A stretch of DNA of 64,000 nucleotides from UBA1181 sp045639525 (GTDB lineage Bacteria > Bacteroidota > Bacteroidia > Bacteroidales > Paludibacteraceae), in contig JAZUDI010000045.1 in assembly GCA_045639525.1 (NCBI GenBank), positions 44,916-108,915 on the forward strand, written 5' to 3'. This document shows positions 9,053 through 17,882 of this stretch, piece after piece. The position numbers and the translations under genes were made by a program. The notes below the pieces were generated by a model. The model was not told the DNA's origin, did no database searches, and saw only the letters and a list, made by a program, of their open reading frames with translations. Each line of letters opens with the position of its first letter. The first letter of the stretch is position 1.

Positions 9053-9112
9053 CAAATATAGTGATTTAACACTTGACGAAATGGATTTGACGCGATTTTT
9101 TTGTTAATTTTG
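9053..9112. promoter_or_regulatory. Divergent promoter region, Rpn-type gene / ubiE
   Basis: On the plus strand TAATTTTG (9105-9112) is a -7 box for ubiE, with TTTG at 9086-9089 at a short 15-nt spacing. On the minus strand CAAATATA (9053-9060) reads as a TATATTTG box for the Rpn-type gene. Confidence 0.45.
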
Positions 9113-9155
9113 TGGTCACACACTCGATGTGAGGTGTGCATAAGGGTTAATTCCA

Positions 9156-9896
9156 ATGTCAGATTACAAATGCGAGAAGGTGCTTCCCTACGAATCGGCA
9201 GGGAGCAAAACCGAACAGATTTCCGAGATGTTTGATCATATTGCCAGACAATATGACAAGATGAACCACTTGATGTCCTTGGGGCAGGATAGGGCATGGC
9301 GTCGTAAGGCGATCGATGCCTTGGCAGACCGACGCCCTCAGCGTGTCTTGGATGTGGCCACGGGTACAGGCGACTTTGCCATTGACATGACTCAACGGCT
9401 TTGCCCTAAACGTGTTTTAGGCGTTGATATATCCGAAGAGATGATGAAGGTGGGTGCGGAGAAGGTGGCTGCCATGGGACTCTCCGATGTGGTGAGTTTC
9501 GAGAAGGGCGACTCCTTGGATCTGCACTTGGAGGATGGCTCTTTCGATGCTGTGACGGTGGCTTTCGGCGTCCGCAACTTCTCCAGCCTGGAGAAGGGCC
9601 TTCGCGAGATCAACCGTGTTTTAGTTCCCGGTGGCGCCCTGGCGATTTTGGAAATGACGGAGCCTAACAATCCTATCTTGCATGTAGGTTATAAGATATA
9701 CACCAAAATCTGTTTGCCGATCATGGCACGCTTCATCGCCAAGGATTTGAAGGCATACGATTATTTGCCTGCCTCCATCCAGGCCTTTCCGAAGGATGAT
9801 GAGATGCGGGCTTTGTTGAAGCGCTGTGGTTTCTCTTCGGTAGATATCAAGAAATTCACGATGCAGACCTGTTCTTTCTATTTAGCGTGTAAATAA
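9156..9896 (+). CDS. ubiE: Demethylmenaquinone methyltransferase
   Basis: 246 residues. It is a class I SAM-dependent methyltransferase with motif I DVATGTGDFAIDM near residues 65-77 and the UbiE/MenG signatures YDKMNHLMSLGQD and NRVLVPGGALAILEM. It performs the last C-methylation of menaquinone; a Bacteroidota host would use menaquinone rather than ubiquinone. Only 3 nt separate it from the downstream epimerase gene, so they are likely co-transcribed. Confidence 0.93.
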   Translation: MSDYKCEKVLPYESAGSKTEQISEMFDHIARQYDKMNHLMSLGQDRAWRRKAIDALADRRPQRVLDVATGTGDFAIDMTQRLCPKRVLGVDISEEMMKVGAEKVAAMGLSDVVSFEKGDSLDLHLEDGSFDAVTVAFGVRNFSSLEKGLREINRVLVPGGALAILEMTEPNNPILHVGYKIYTKICLPIMARFIAKDLKAYDYLPASIQAFPKDDEMRALLKRCGFSSVDIKKFTMQTCSFYLACK

Positions 9897-9899
9897 ATA

Positions 9900-10913
9900 A
9901 TGAAGAAGATACTGATCACTGGTGCGAATGGATTCGTGGGTAGCTTCCTTGTGGAGGAGGCTCTGCGTAGAGGTTTTGATGTCTATGCGGCGATGCGTTC
10001 CGATAGTTCCAAAGCTAATTTAGAGGGGTTGAACCCTAAATTCATAGATCTGCCCTATGCGGATAAGAATCGCATGAAGAAGTGCTTGGCGGGTTTGAAG
10101 GCCGTTGTCGGACAATTCGATCTGGTCATCCATGCCATGGGACTCACCAAGTGTAAGCATAAGGAGGATTTTGATATCGTCAATTACGAATATACCTGCA
10201 ACTTCGTCAACGCCCTAATGGAGAGTGGGATGACGCCTAAGCACTTCATCTATATGAGCAGCCTCTCCGCTTTCGGTTCTGGTGATAGAAAAACGTTGGA
10301 GGAGATTAAACTGACCGATGAGCCTAAACCAGACACCGCTTATGGAGCCAGCAAGTTGAAAAGCGAGCGATTCTTGGCCTCATTAGATGTCAAGACATTC
10401 CCCTATACCATTTTACGACCTACAGGCGTTTATGGCCCCAAGGAGAAGGACTATTTCGTGATGCTGGATACAATTAAGAAACATCTGAATCCTGGCATTG
10501 GCTTTGATCCGCAATACATCACCTTCATCTATGTGAGGGATCTGGTGGAGGTCGCCTTCTTGGCGGCTGAAAAGCAGGGAACAGGTAAGGCCTATTTTGT
10601 GGCCGATGGCGATGTGTGGACCTCCGACGCCTACCAGAAGCTCTGCAAACAGTTGTTGGGCGTGAAGTGGACTTTAAACATCAAGGTGCCTTGCTGCCTG
10701 GTGAAGGTGTTGGCCTTCCTTTTCGATAAGATCGGAGGGCTCTTCGGTGTTACGCCAACGTTGAATATGGATAAGTACAACATCCTCTCCGCTACCAATT
10801 GGAAATGCGATATCGAACCATTGCGCAAAGACTTTGGCTTTAAGGCGAAATATAATTTGGTGAAGGGGCTGAAAGAGAGTATCCGTTGGTACAAGCAGAA
10901 GGGTTGGTTGTGA
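9900..10913 (+). CDS. NAD(P)-dependent epimerase/dehydratase, extended SDR
   Basis: 337 residues. The Rossmann motif GANGFVG is at residues 7-13, the catalytic YGASK in the middle, with an upstream Ser in YMSSLSAFG. Substrate-binding features of named sugar epimerases are not clear, so the substrate stays open. A hydrophobic stretch near residues 260-285 resembles that of membrane-associated SDRs. It follows ubiE by 3 nt, and its stop codon abuts the stop of the convergent gene at 10914 with no spacer. Confidence 0.85.
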   Translation: MKKILITGANGFVGSFLVEEALRRGFDVYAAMRSDSSKANLEGLNPKFIDLPYADKNRMKKCLAGLKAVVGQFDLVIHAMGLTKCKHKEDFDIVNYEYTCNFVNALMESGMTPKHFIYMSSLSAFGSGDRKTLEEIKLTDEPKPDTAYGASKLKSERFLASLDVKTFPYTILRPTGVYGPKEKDYFVMLDTIKKHLNPGIGFDPQYITFIYVRDLVEVAFLAAEKQGTGKAYFVADGDVWTSDAYQKLCKQLLGVKWTLNIKVPCCLVKVLAFLFDKIGGLFGVTPTLNMDKYNILSATNWKCDIEPLRKDFGFKAKYNLVKGLKESIRWYKQKGWL

Positions 10914-11540
10914 TTACTCAAACTCGAACTTCTCGATCATATACCAATTTTTGTTGATGCGGATGAAGTTGTACATGCTCGCCATGCGTCCCTTTTGGTA
11001 GATGTAGATTTTCCTGTTGTTTCCCTTTTCGTCCGATTTGAAATGGATCATTTGCGGGTATAGATTGGTCAGTTCCACTGGGTCCCAATCTCTTGGCATG
11101 ATCAGTTTCCGTTTGGTCTGCTCCTTGCCTACAATGACATTGATAGGGAAGGGGAAGATGGTGTGGTTGATCTGAAAATCTTTGTTTTGAGAGAATTGAA
11201 GGATGAAATCCGGAAATTCGTCGTAAGCCTCCTTCCCGATAGCCTTGGCCTTCTCACTGGAATAGCTCCATTTCCCGCCGCCCCTCTTGAAGGTGGTCTC
11301 CACAACGCTTCTCTTCTTAAAGTCGAAATAGGCGGTGCTATGCTGCGGTGTGTTGGTGAATGGAATCGAATCGATGGTGATGATGGCGAAGTTTTTGGCG
11401 TCGGTTCCCTGATAGGGGCTTCTCTTGCCTGCCGTAATCAATTCGTTGAGGATATGGGAAGACAGTTCTTGTGCTGCGGAAGGGATCACCGTTCCGAAGA
11501 GAAGAATTAGCGTGTAAATATGTTTTTTCAATATCCCCAT
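10914..11540 (-). CDS. Exported protein, DUF4348-like
   Basis: 208 residues from ATG 11540, which gives a clean signal peptide (MGILKKHIYTLILLFG, cleavage after AQ). An ATG at 11561 would add seven residues ahead of it. The mature part contains DFILQFSQNKDFQINHTIFP and ends YMIEKFEF, a pattern I associate with Bacteroidales DUF4348 proteins, which are of unknown function. Probably periplasmic. Confidence 0.6.
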   Translation of the reverse strand: MGILKKHIYTLILLFGTVIPSAAQELSSHILNELITAGKRSPYQGTDAKNFAIITIDSIPFTNTPQHSTAYFDFKKRSVVETTFKRGGGKWSYSSEKAKAIGKEAYDEFPDFILQFSQNKDFQINHTIFPFPINVIVGKEQTKRKLIMPRDWDPVELTNLYPQMIHFKSDEKGNNRKIYIYQKGRMASMYNFIRINKNWYMIEKFEFE

Positions 11541-11644
11541 TATAAATCGATAGCTCATCAATTTCAGGCAAAAATAGTCAAAAGCGATGAAATAGAAAAA
11601 CCTAAAGAGTTAATTAGTTTGAAAGAGTGAGGTGGTGGGTGTTC

Positions 11645-11684
11645 GAAAAAAGTGAGGAGTCCGTATCATACGGGCTCCCCACTT
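11645..11684 (-). terminator. Terminator of the beta-helix lipoprotein gene
   Basis: On the minus strand a long stem (AGTG-GGAG-CCGT / ACGG-CTCC-CACT, with a few mismatches) is followed by TTTTTT. It lies 40 nt past the stop of the gene at 11725. Confidence 0.8.
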
Positions 11685-11724
11685 GTAAATGCTTTCCCCT
11701 TTGAGGAGGAACATAATTGCTTGA

Positions 11725-13224
11725 TTAAGGCATAGCTACGAATACGTTATCTACGCCTTCTGTCTCATCAGGAAGTGCGTTGTTGTCGAAGATGTTGCCC
11801 TTGCCGCAATTCTCGAATTTCAAACCAGAAACGCCACCCTTGAATACGTTAGACCAGTCGCGAGAGTAAACCCACTCGCCATCCACCTCTTCTTCAAGAG
11901 TATTGGTTCTGACAATCAGACCATACTCTTTCGCGTTCTTGATGGTAAGATTCTCAACTGCCAAGTATTGCTCGTCGTAGTAGTCAACTATCAAGCATCT
12001 TTCGTTTCCATCGCTGATGACAACATTTTTGAAGATGTTTTCGCTATTGTCAGACTTAAACTCGACACCTTCCCAGTAGCCAGCCTTGTTCTCCAAACCG
12101 CTGATTACGATAGGCGCAGCCTCTGTTCCTAGCAATTTGATAGTTGCACCACCAGAGATGTGGAAACCTGAGTTTTTCTTAAATACCATAGAGACGCCTT
12201 CGTTAACGGTCAATTCTCCATCAACGTAAAGTGCATCGAAGAAATAAGGAGCACCCATTGCGTTGAGCGTCAATTTTTCATCTTCGAGAACGTCGTCACC
12301 CCAGCCGAAAACGATGAAGTTCTCTTTGTTGTTTTCGAATTTGTTTCCTGTGCCAAGTGCATTCGCATTTAGTTTTGTCATGCTCATTGCGTAACCATCC
12401 ATATTCTTGATGGTGTTGTTTTCGAATGCCTTTAGGTTCTTAGCACCTCCATACGTTGTTGAGAATCCACAACCGAGTCCGCCGTCAATCGTACAGTTCT
12501 TGACTGAGACGGAACCATCACCATAGGTTCTCAAGACGCCAGAATCTTTTTCTTCACTCGAACCGCCATTCTTCAAGATGACATACTCCATCTGGTTGTC
12601 GGCACGGTTGGAAGCATATTGGATATAGCCCCATGATCCTTTGCTTGGATTGTTGATAGGACCTTGGAAAACGATAGGTTTCTCCGCGGTTCCGACCATC
12701 TTCAATCCTGCGTTTTCACCCACTTCGATGATACCGTTAGTTCCTGTAAAGGCAATGGTTACACCTGGTTCGATAGTCAAACAAGCATTTCCTTCTACGT
12801 AGAAAGTACCGTCGATGATATAGTCGATTGGCAAACCGAGGTCTTTTAATGTCTTGTTCTCGTTCATGGTTCCCGACAATGTCATCGCATCGTTGATGTC
12901 AGTGATGTCGCCGCCGTTTCCGCCATTTCCACCCTCGCCAGCGGCGAAGATTGCGGTGAATGACATGTTTTTGTTGACGATTACGGTACGAGGGTTGTCT
13001 GTGTTGTTGTCATCCCATTTGGTGAAGTGAAAACCGCTTTCCGCTACCGCTTTGATGATGGCTTGTGTTCCATCTTCATAGACTCCGCCACCTGTTACGA
13101 TACCCTTGTTCGCGTCAGAAGACGTAACCGTCAGCGTGAATTCGTCCTTCTCCTTCTTGCAACTTGTGAATAGGATAGCACCCACTGCGAGCATGCATCC
13201 CAAAACTTTAAAAAATCTACTCAT
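11725..13224 (-). CDS. Surface lipoprotein with B-repeat and parallel beta-helix
   Basis: 499 residues. The lipoprotein signal peptide ends LFTSC (Cys22) and is followed by charged KKEKDE. Residues about 30-95 look like an InlB/Listeria-Bacteroides B-repeat (TKWDDNN ... FTAIF). A glycine/asparagine linker follows (GEGGNGGNGGD). The rest is a repetitive right-handed parallel beta-helix pattern with short strands such as TIEPGVTI and TIKNAKEYG. Probably anchored in the outer membrane and exposed; the ligand is unknown. It has its own promoter (13317-13347). Confidence 0.75.
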   Translation of the reverse strand: MSRFFKVLGCMLAVGAILFTSCKKEKDEFTLTVTSSDANKGIVTGGGVYEDGTQAIIKAVAESGFHFTKWDDNNTDNPRTVIVNKNMSFTAIFAAGEGGNGGNGGDITDINDAMTLSGTMNENKTLKDLGLPIDYIIDGTFYVEGNACLTIEPGVTIAFTGTNGIIEVGENAGLKMVGTAEKPIVFQGPINNPSKGSWGYIQYASNRADNQMEYVILKNGGSSEEKDSGVLRTYGDGSVSVKNCTIDGGLGCGFSTTYGGAKNLKAFENNTIKNMDGYAMSMTKLNANALGTGNKFENNKENFIVFGWGDDVLEDEKLTLNAMGAPYFFDALYVDGELTVNEGVSMVFKKNSGFHISGGATIKLLGTEAAPIVISGLENKAGYWEGVEFKSDNSENIFKNVVISDGNERCLIVDYYDEQYLAVENLTIKNAKEYGLIVRTNTLEEEVDGEWVYSRDWSNVFKGGVSGLKFENCGKGNIFDNNALPDETEGVDNVFVAMP

Positions 13225-13316
13225 AAAATAATTCTATTTGTTTATTAAATAATCTCACACCAGCTGTCTAGTTCTGCTCCCAGTATGTAGTTTCCTCAGA
13301 ACTGAAAGATTTTTTT

Positions 13317-13347
13317 CAAAAATAACAACATTAAATTAATAAACAAA
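13317..13347 (-). promoter_or_regulatory. Promoter of the beta-helix lipoprotein gene
   Basis: Read on the minus strand: TTTG at 13347-13344, a 19-nt spacer, then TATTTTTG at 13324-13317. This fits the Bacteroidota consensus and leaves a leader of about 85 nt. Confidence 0.7.
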
Positions 13348-13379
13348 GAATATCAACTTTTTTTTTTGTAGATGATTTT

Positions 13380-13406
13380 TATCATTTCGCAATTTGCGAA
13401 ATGATA
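13380..13406. other. Perfect dyad between two exported-protein genes
   Basis: TATCATTTCGCA and its exact complement are separated by ATT. It lies just after the stop of the T9SS cargo gene. The minus strand has no T run after it, so it may be a 3'-end hairpin or an operator. Confidence 0.7.
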
Positions 13407-13422
13407 ATGTGTGAGAAGGATT

Positions 13423-16400
13423 TTACTCCCTGATCAAGGTGAAGTGTCCCGTGAATTGTCGGTCGATTTCCGGCATATTGATTACGTACCAGTAATCTGT
13501 GGAGGATTGTGCCCTGCCGTTATAGGATCCGTCCCATCCCTCATCGTCGCTAACGCCTTCGTAAAGCAACTTCCCGAAACGGTCGAAAATCTTATAAGAG
13601 GCGCGTGGATAACGGTTCAGGTTCTCCACTGCCCAGTTCTCTTTTCCCTCCACGAAATATTCCGGGATGTGGATGCCATAAACAGGTGTCTCGAATGTAT
13701 ATTCACTTTTACAACCCAATTCATTGGTGATGGTGACATGGTAGGTCGCACCGAAGGAGACATTTTCTATGATGTTGGAGGTCGTGATTTCTCGACCCTC
13801 GCCGAAATCATAGTAGAGGGTATGTCCGTCGGATTCCGCCTCTATTTTGTAACCAGTCGCCCCATATTCCGTGCAGGAGAGCACCTCTGGGTAAGGGAAT
13901 ACCTCCACGGTCCCCTCCGTCTTGTCTTCGCAGATACCGTTTCGGACACTGACGATGTAGTGGGTGGTGGCGGCGGGACTCACTTTGAGCGTTGGGGCGG
14001 ATCCCAAGCTGCTCTCGAAATTGCTTTGCGCTGTGCTCCAGATGATCTCTGTGTAGTCACTCATTCCCGCAATGCGTAGTGTGACGGAGTCGCCTTCGCA
14101 GATCTGCGCGTCGCCCACCGAGATGTCAAGCGGAGCATAGACGACCACTGTGGTGTAAATCGGTTTGGTTGGACATCCGTTTTCGGATGAGGCGGTGAGC
14201 TTGTAGCGGGTGGTCACCTCCGGCGTGACGGTGAGTGATTCGACGCCTTGCTCGACCTTCCTGTATGCCGATTCGTCTGTCCGGACAGCTTCCCATACGA
14301 TAGAGGATGGGTTGGAGCATACGGTTTGGAGCGTGACGGTTTCTCCGCCGCAGATGGTGTCGTTTGGAATCTCTGCGAGGGTTGCTCCTTCGTCCACAAT
14401 GGCGGTGATGATGCCCGATCCGTTCGGACAATATTTTGCGGTGTAGGACATTTTGTACTGTGTCGTCTCATCAGGTAAAACGCTGAAAAGGGTGCCTGTG
14501 ACGTTCAATGGGGTGAAGTCGTCGTCGCTAATGCCCTTTTGCGACCATTTGATGTCGGTGGGCTTGCCGGTGAATTCTACGCTGATGTCGGTCTTCTCGT
14601 GTGAGCAAATCGCTACCGTCGAATCCATTTCAAAGGATATTTTAGGTTCTACCAACAACCTCCTCTCGTTGGAGATGGCATGTGGACAAACCGCCTCTCC
14701 GTCGGAAACGAGTCGGTAATTCACATTCTTTTCCGCCGTAAAGATCCATTGGTCGTTCATTGATTGGTCGAAGGTCTCGTAATCCTCTTCTCCGTCAAAC
14801 ATCCTTTGCCATTGGATATTCTTCACATCTTCTTGCGTCACGGTGAGCGTCACATCGTCCCCCTCGCAAGCGCCCTCTGTGGAGAGCGAAATGGTAAGTT
14901 GAGGCTTTTTCTCCACCTCCACTACGAAGTCCTTTGTGACGGTTGGGCACTTTCTGCCCTGGATAGCGAGTTGGTAGGTGCTCCGCTCGGTGGGTGTGTC
15001 TGTGATAGAGAGACGGGAAGAGGAAAGAATCTCTTCTCCCTTTTTCCAAGCGAAGGTGTTGCGTTCTGTTAGATCGGCTATGGCGACGAATTCCACGGAT
15101 GTTCCTTCACAAACGATGGTCGGGACGGGAGCTACCGTGACGGAGACTTTAGGCTCGACGCTCACCCGTACCACGTTGGAGTAGATGGTGGGGCAGACAT
15201 TGGAGTTGGCTGCGGATTTAATGCGGTAGTAGGTGGTGTTGGTCGGCATCGTCGCCTTGATGTCTGTTTTAGGATCAAACTCCGAGAAGTTTTCTCCATC
15301 TTGCGATTTCTCCCAAATGATGGTGTGGGAGGTCTCCTCGTAGCCGACATACATCTTCGCCAATTCGCCTTCGCAGATGCTGTCCTTGTCGATCTGCAAC
15401 CAAACCTCGCCATTGCTCTCTACATTGACATTCACAGATTTTTTTGAGGTCGGGCAGTAGATGCCCTTCACGTTGAATTCGTAGTAGGTGGCTTGGGTAG
15501 GAGCGTGCTTCATCGTGAATTCTCCAGTTGAGAGGGTGTCTTTGTTGACAATCCAGGCGATGGAGTTGATCTTTTCGTCAATCTCCGCGCTCGCCGTTAT
15601 TTTCAGTTCGGAGCCTTTGCAGATGGCAGCCGGTAATTCGCTTAGTTGGATATCCTTCACGCGCTTCTCCGCGTAGACAAACACGGTGTCGGAATAGAGG
15701 GTAGGGCAATCTCCCCATTCCGCTTTGGCACGGTAGTAGGTGGTCTGTTGGGGCTGGACGACTCCTGTCGCCTCGTCGTGAGAGAAACTGTTGAATTTCA
15801 GGTCGCTTCCCGTAGCGTACTCCCAGGTTAGTGGGCGGGTGTTCTCTGTGACAGCGGAGAGTACGACGTCGTCGCCTTCGCAGACGCTGTCTTTGGAGAG
15901 CTTCAGCCTGATGGGAAGGGCCAATCCGCAAGTGTCATATTTGTCAGGCAGCGCGGAGATGGTGTTGGAAATGGAGAAGTAGGCGCAACCGTTGGATGGT
16001 CCTCCATGCTGGTTGATGTATTCGGCCTCCTTTTGTGCCTCCTCCGGAGTGTCTCCTCCCGTGATGATTAGTCGGTAAACGCTGCTTTCCGCTATCTCTT
16101 TTTCGATCGTGACATTTTTCCTCTCCAATCCGCTCGCTTCGGGGATGGCTTCCCAGGAGAATCCGTCGTCATCGGATCTTTGCCATAGGAAATAGATGTG
16201 GTCGTAGAGTTTGCTCCAAGGTCCGAGGATGTCGTTGGTGACTTGATAGTCGATGATGGCTTGGGTTCCGTTTTGGACGGCGGTGCCCATTTCGATGATA
16301 GGTTCCACCACCTCGTCGTCATCCAATCTGTAGAGAGATAGATCATCCAATACGAAGTCGTTTCCGGTTCCGCTGGAACAGTGGTTCAGCACTTGGAGTT

Positions 16401-17055
16401 TTAGGATGTCGCCCTCTTCGGCGGTGAATTCAAGGTCGAATTGCTTCCACTCCTTTTGGGCGTGTGTATAGATGCCGTTGGGGTTTTGGTTGGTGCTGTT
16501 GTTGAATTCCCAAAGCGGCAAGTTCCCCGTATCCATGCTCTTGACCACCACCGGATGGTCAGGATCCTTGATGTTTACGATGTTCAGCGTAAGGTTGGAG
16601 AGCAGAATGTTGAGGTTGGTGAAGGAGATGCAGGCGCCGAATAGGGTGAATCGGTATTGATGGTTGCCGCAAGCGTCGAACTTCATGGTCTGCTCGTAGA
16701 TAGGCTCCCCATTTCCGGAACTTCCCACGTTCACGATCAGCATGGCGCCGTCCTTGTTCCCCGTGTGGTCTCCTCCTGCTGTGAAGTGCTCCGCCCAACT
16801 CATGTATGGACATGTCTCTCTGGATCTGATGAAGGACCACCAGGTACTGTTAGCGATGCCGTAATATCCATCGTCAATCGTGTGGCACTCAGCAAATCGG
16901 TGGTTGGGGACGGTCATGGTCGGGTCTGGAAAATCCTTGATGATGGAATCTTCCGCTACGCCAAAATCCTCCCGCCATATCAAGTTCCATGTCTGGCTTT
17001 GGGCAGTGAAATGGATAAATAATAGTGTTAAGAATATAAATAACTTTTTCAGCAT
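13423..17055 (-). CDS. T9SS-exported Ig-like repeat protein with gliding-motility-type C-terminal domain
   Basis: 1,210 residues. A signal peptide ends near AQSQ. An N-terminal beta-sandwich region with an FVLDDLSLY strand occupies about the first 260 residues. Eight Ig-like modules of roughly 85 residues follow, each opening with a Cys-Glu-Gly type strand (SVCEGDDVVL, SICEGELAKM, QICEGDSVTL and so on). The last ~90 residues (HIPEYFVEG ... SYKIFDRFGKLLYEG ... YWYVINMPE) match the type B T9SS C-terminal domain of CHU/gliding-motility proteins. It is probably secreted through the outer membrane and retained at the surface; an adhesin role is inferred. Confidence 0.88.
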   Translation of the reverse strand: MLKKLFIFLTLLFIHFTAQSQTWNLIWREDFGVAEDSIIKDFPDPTMTVPNHRFAECHTIDDGYYGIANSTWWSFIRSRETCPYMSWAEHFTAGGDHTGNKDGAMLIVNVGSSGNGEPIYEQTMKFDACGNHQYRFTLFGACISFTNLNILLSNLTLNIVNIKDPDHPVVVKSMDTGNLPLWEFNNSTNQNPNGIYTHAQKEWKQFDLEFTAEEGDILKLQVLNHCSSGTGNDFVLDDLSLYRLDDDEVVEPIIEMGTAVQNGTQAIIDYQVTNDILGPWSKLYDHIYFLWQRSDDDGFSWEAIPEASGLERKNVTIEKEIAESSVYRLIITGGDTPEEAQKEAEYINQHGGPSNGCAYFSISNTISALPDKYDTCGLALPIRLKLSKDSVCEGDDVVLSAVTENTRPLTWEYATGSDLKFNSFSHDEATGVVQPQQTTYYRAKAEWGDCPTLYSDTVFVYAEKRVKDIQLSELPAAICKGSELKITASAEIDEKINSIAWIVNKDTLSTGEFTMKHAPTQATYYEFNVKGIYCPTSKKSVNVNVESNGEVWLQIDKDSICEGELAKMYVGYEETSHTIIWEKSQDGENFSEFDPKTDIKATMPTNTTYYRIKSAANSNVCPTIYSNVVRVSVEPKVSVTVAPVPTIVCEGTSVEFVAIADLTERNTFAWKKGEEILSSSRLSITDTPTERSTYQLAIQGRKCPTVTKDFVVEVEKKPQLTISLSTEGACEGDDVTLTVTQEDVKNIQWQRMFDGEEDYETFDQSMNDQWIFTAEKNVNYRLVSDGEAVCPHAISNERRLLVEPKISFEMDSTVAICSHEKTDISVEFTGKPTDIKWSQKGISDDDFTPLNVTGTLFSVLPDETTQYKMSYTAKYCPNGSGIITAIVDEGATLAEIPNDTICGGETVTLQTVCSNPSSIVWEAVRTDESAYRKVEQGVESLTVTPEVTTRYKLTASSENGCPTKPIYTTVVVYAPLDISVGDAQICEGDSVTLRIAGMSDYTEIIWSTAQSNFESSLGSAPTLKVSPAATTHYIVSVRNGICEDKTEGTVEVFPYPEVLSCTEYGATGYKIEAESDGHTLYYDFGEGREITTSNIIENVSFGATYHVTITNELGCKSEYTFETPVYGIHIPEYFVEGKENWAVENLNRYPRASYKIFDRFGKLLYEGVSDDEGWDGSYNGRAQSSTDYWYVINMPEIDRQFTGHFTLIRE

Positions 17056-17204
17056 CGCTTTAGCTACGAAAAGATACGCCGTTTCTCTATACAGAGTGGA
17101 ATCGACCTCCCTTTAAGTGTGGCAAATTTACCATAATTATTTGAAGGGTAGTTATTTTTTGAGGGAAAATATGCGTTTTATTGAAGTAATTTGGAAATTT
17201 AATG

Positions 17205-17212
17205 TACCTTTG
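17205..17212 (+). promoter_or_regulatory. Probable promoter box ahead of the one-TM protein gene
   Basis: TACCTTTG matches TAnnTTTG; the -33 region is weak. It implies a leader of about 105 nt before the ATG at 17326, in which no clear structure was found. Confidence 0.45.
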
Positions 17213-17325
17213 TGTCGTTGAGTTTAGTTGATGCAACGAACGAAAACTTGACAAGGATTATCCGCTTGGCAAGGGTGGATTTAGGTGTGAATGGAGAAAT
17301 CTGTCAAACTAAAAAAGTAAAAATT

Positions 17326-17871
17326 ATGCTATCAGTCTTGCTTACTATTTTATTGATCAATACAACAAAGTTCCTTTTGGTGTCGTTTCTTCTTTTTCTT
17401 CTCTATGAGGGAGGTGTATTTCTCTATTTCCGTTTCGTGAAGGAGGGTAAGGAGCGTCTCTCCAAGAATGAATTGCGGAAACGCAAGGAGATGAATTACA
17501 AGCAGGAGGATCCAGAACCGGTTAGAGAGGCGACGGTGGTCGCTCCCCTCCAACGAACGGAGGAACGAGAGGGTTGGGAGCAGTTGATCGGCTATCAGCG
17601 CCAGACGGTGGTCTCTCCTACGAAAGATGTGGAGAATGAGGGTACCCTCAAACAAAAGAGCGAGACGGAGTCTATCTTGGCGGATCTCTTCTCCCAGGAG
17701 GGCGATGCGCCTAATCTGCCTGATCCCGTGTCGGAATTCTGCCCGAAAGAGTCGGCCGATGAAAAGTCGGTGGAAGAGGCGCGACACGATAACTCAAAGG
17801 AGAACTCTGTGGACGATGAGATGCAACGCTTCTTCTCGAATTTTGATTTCTCCAATATGAGCGACCGCTGA
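17326..17871 (+). CDS. Single-TM protein with long acidic cytoplasmic tail
   Basis: 181 residues from ATG 17326. The frame is open from GTG 17212, but that start would overlap the promoter box and place a charged stretch before the membrane segment. A hydrophobic helix covers about residues 2-35. The rest is hydrophilic, rich in Glu, Asp and Lys, and apparently disordered. No family recognised. It is convergent with the unknown gene at 17883 (11-bp gap) and sits on the flank of the type IV secretion locus; a role there is inference. Confidence 0.55.
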   Translation: MLSVLLTILLINTTKFLLVSFLLFLLYEGGVFLYFRFVKEGKERLSKNELRKRKEMNYKQEDPEPVREATVVAPLQRTEEREGWEQLIGYQRQTVVSPTKDVENEGTLKQKSETESILADLFSQEGDAPNLPDPVSEFCPKESADEKSVEEARHDNSKENSVDDEMQRFFSNFDFSNMSDR

Positions 17872-17882
17872 TCGCTCTTCCG

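Noticed and set aside
17212..17325. N-terminal extension of the one-TM protein from GTG 17212
   Set aside because: The GTG overlaps the promoter's -7 box; ATG 17326 directly precedes the membrane helix.
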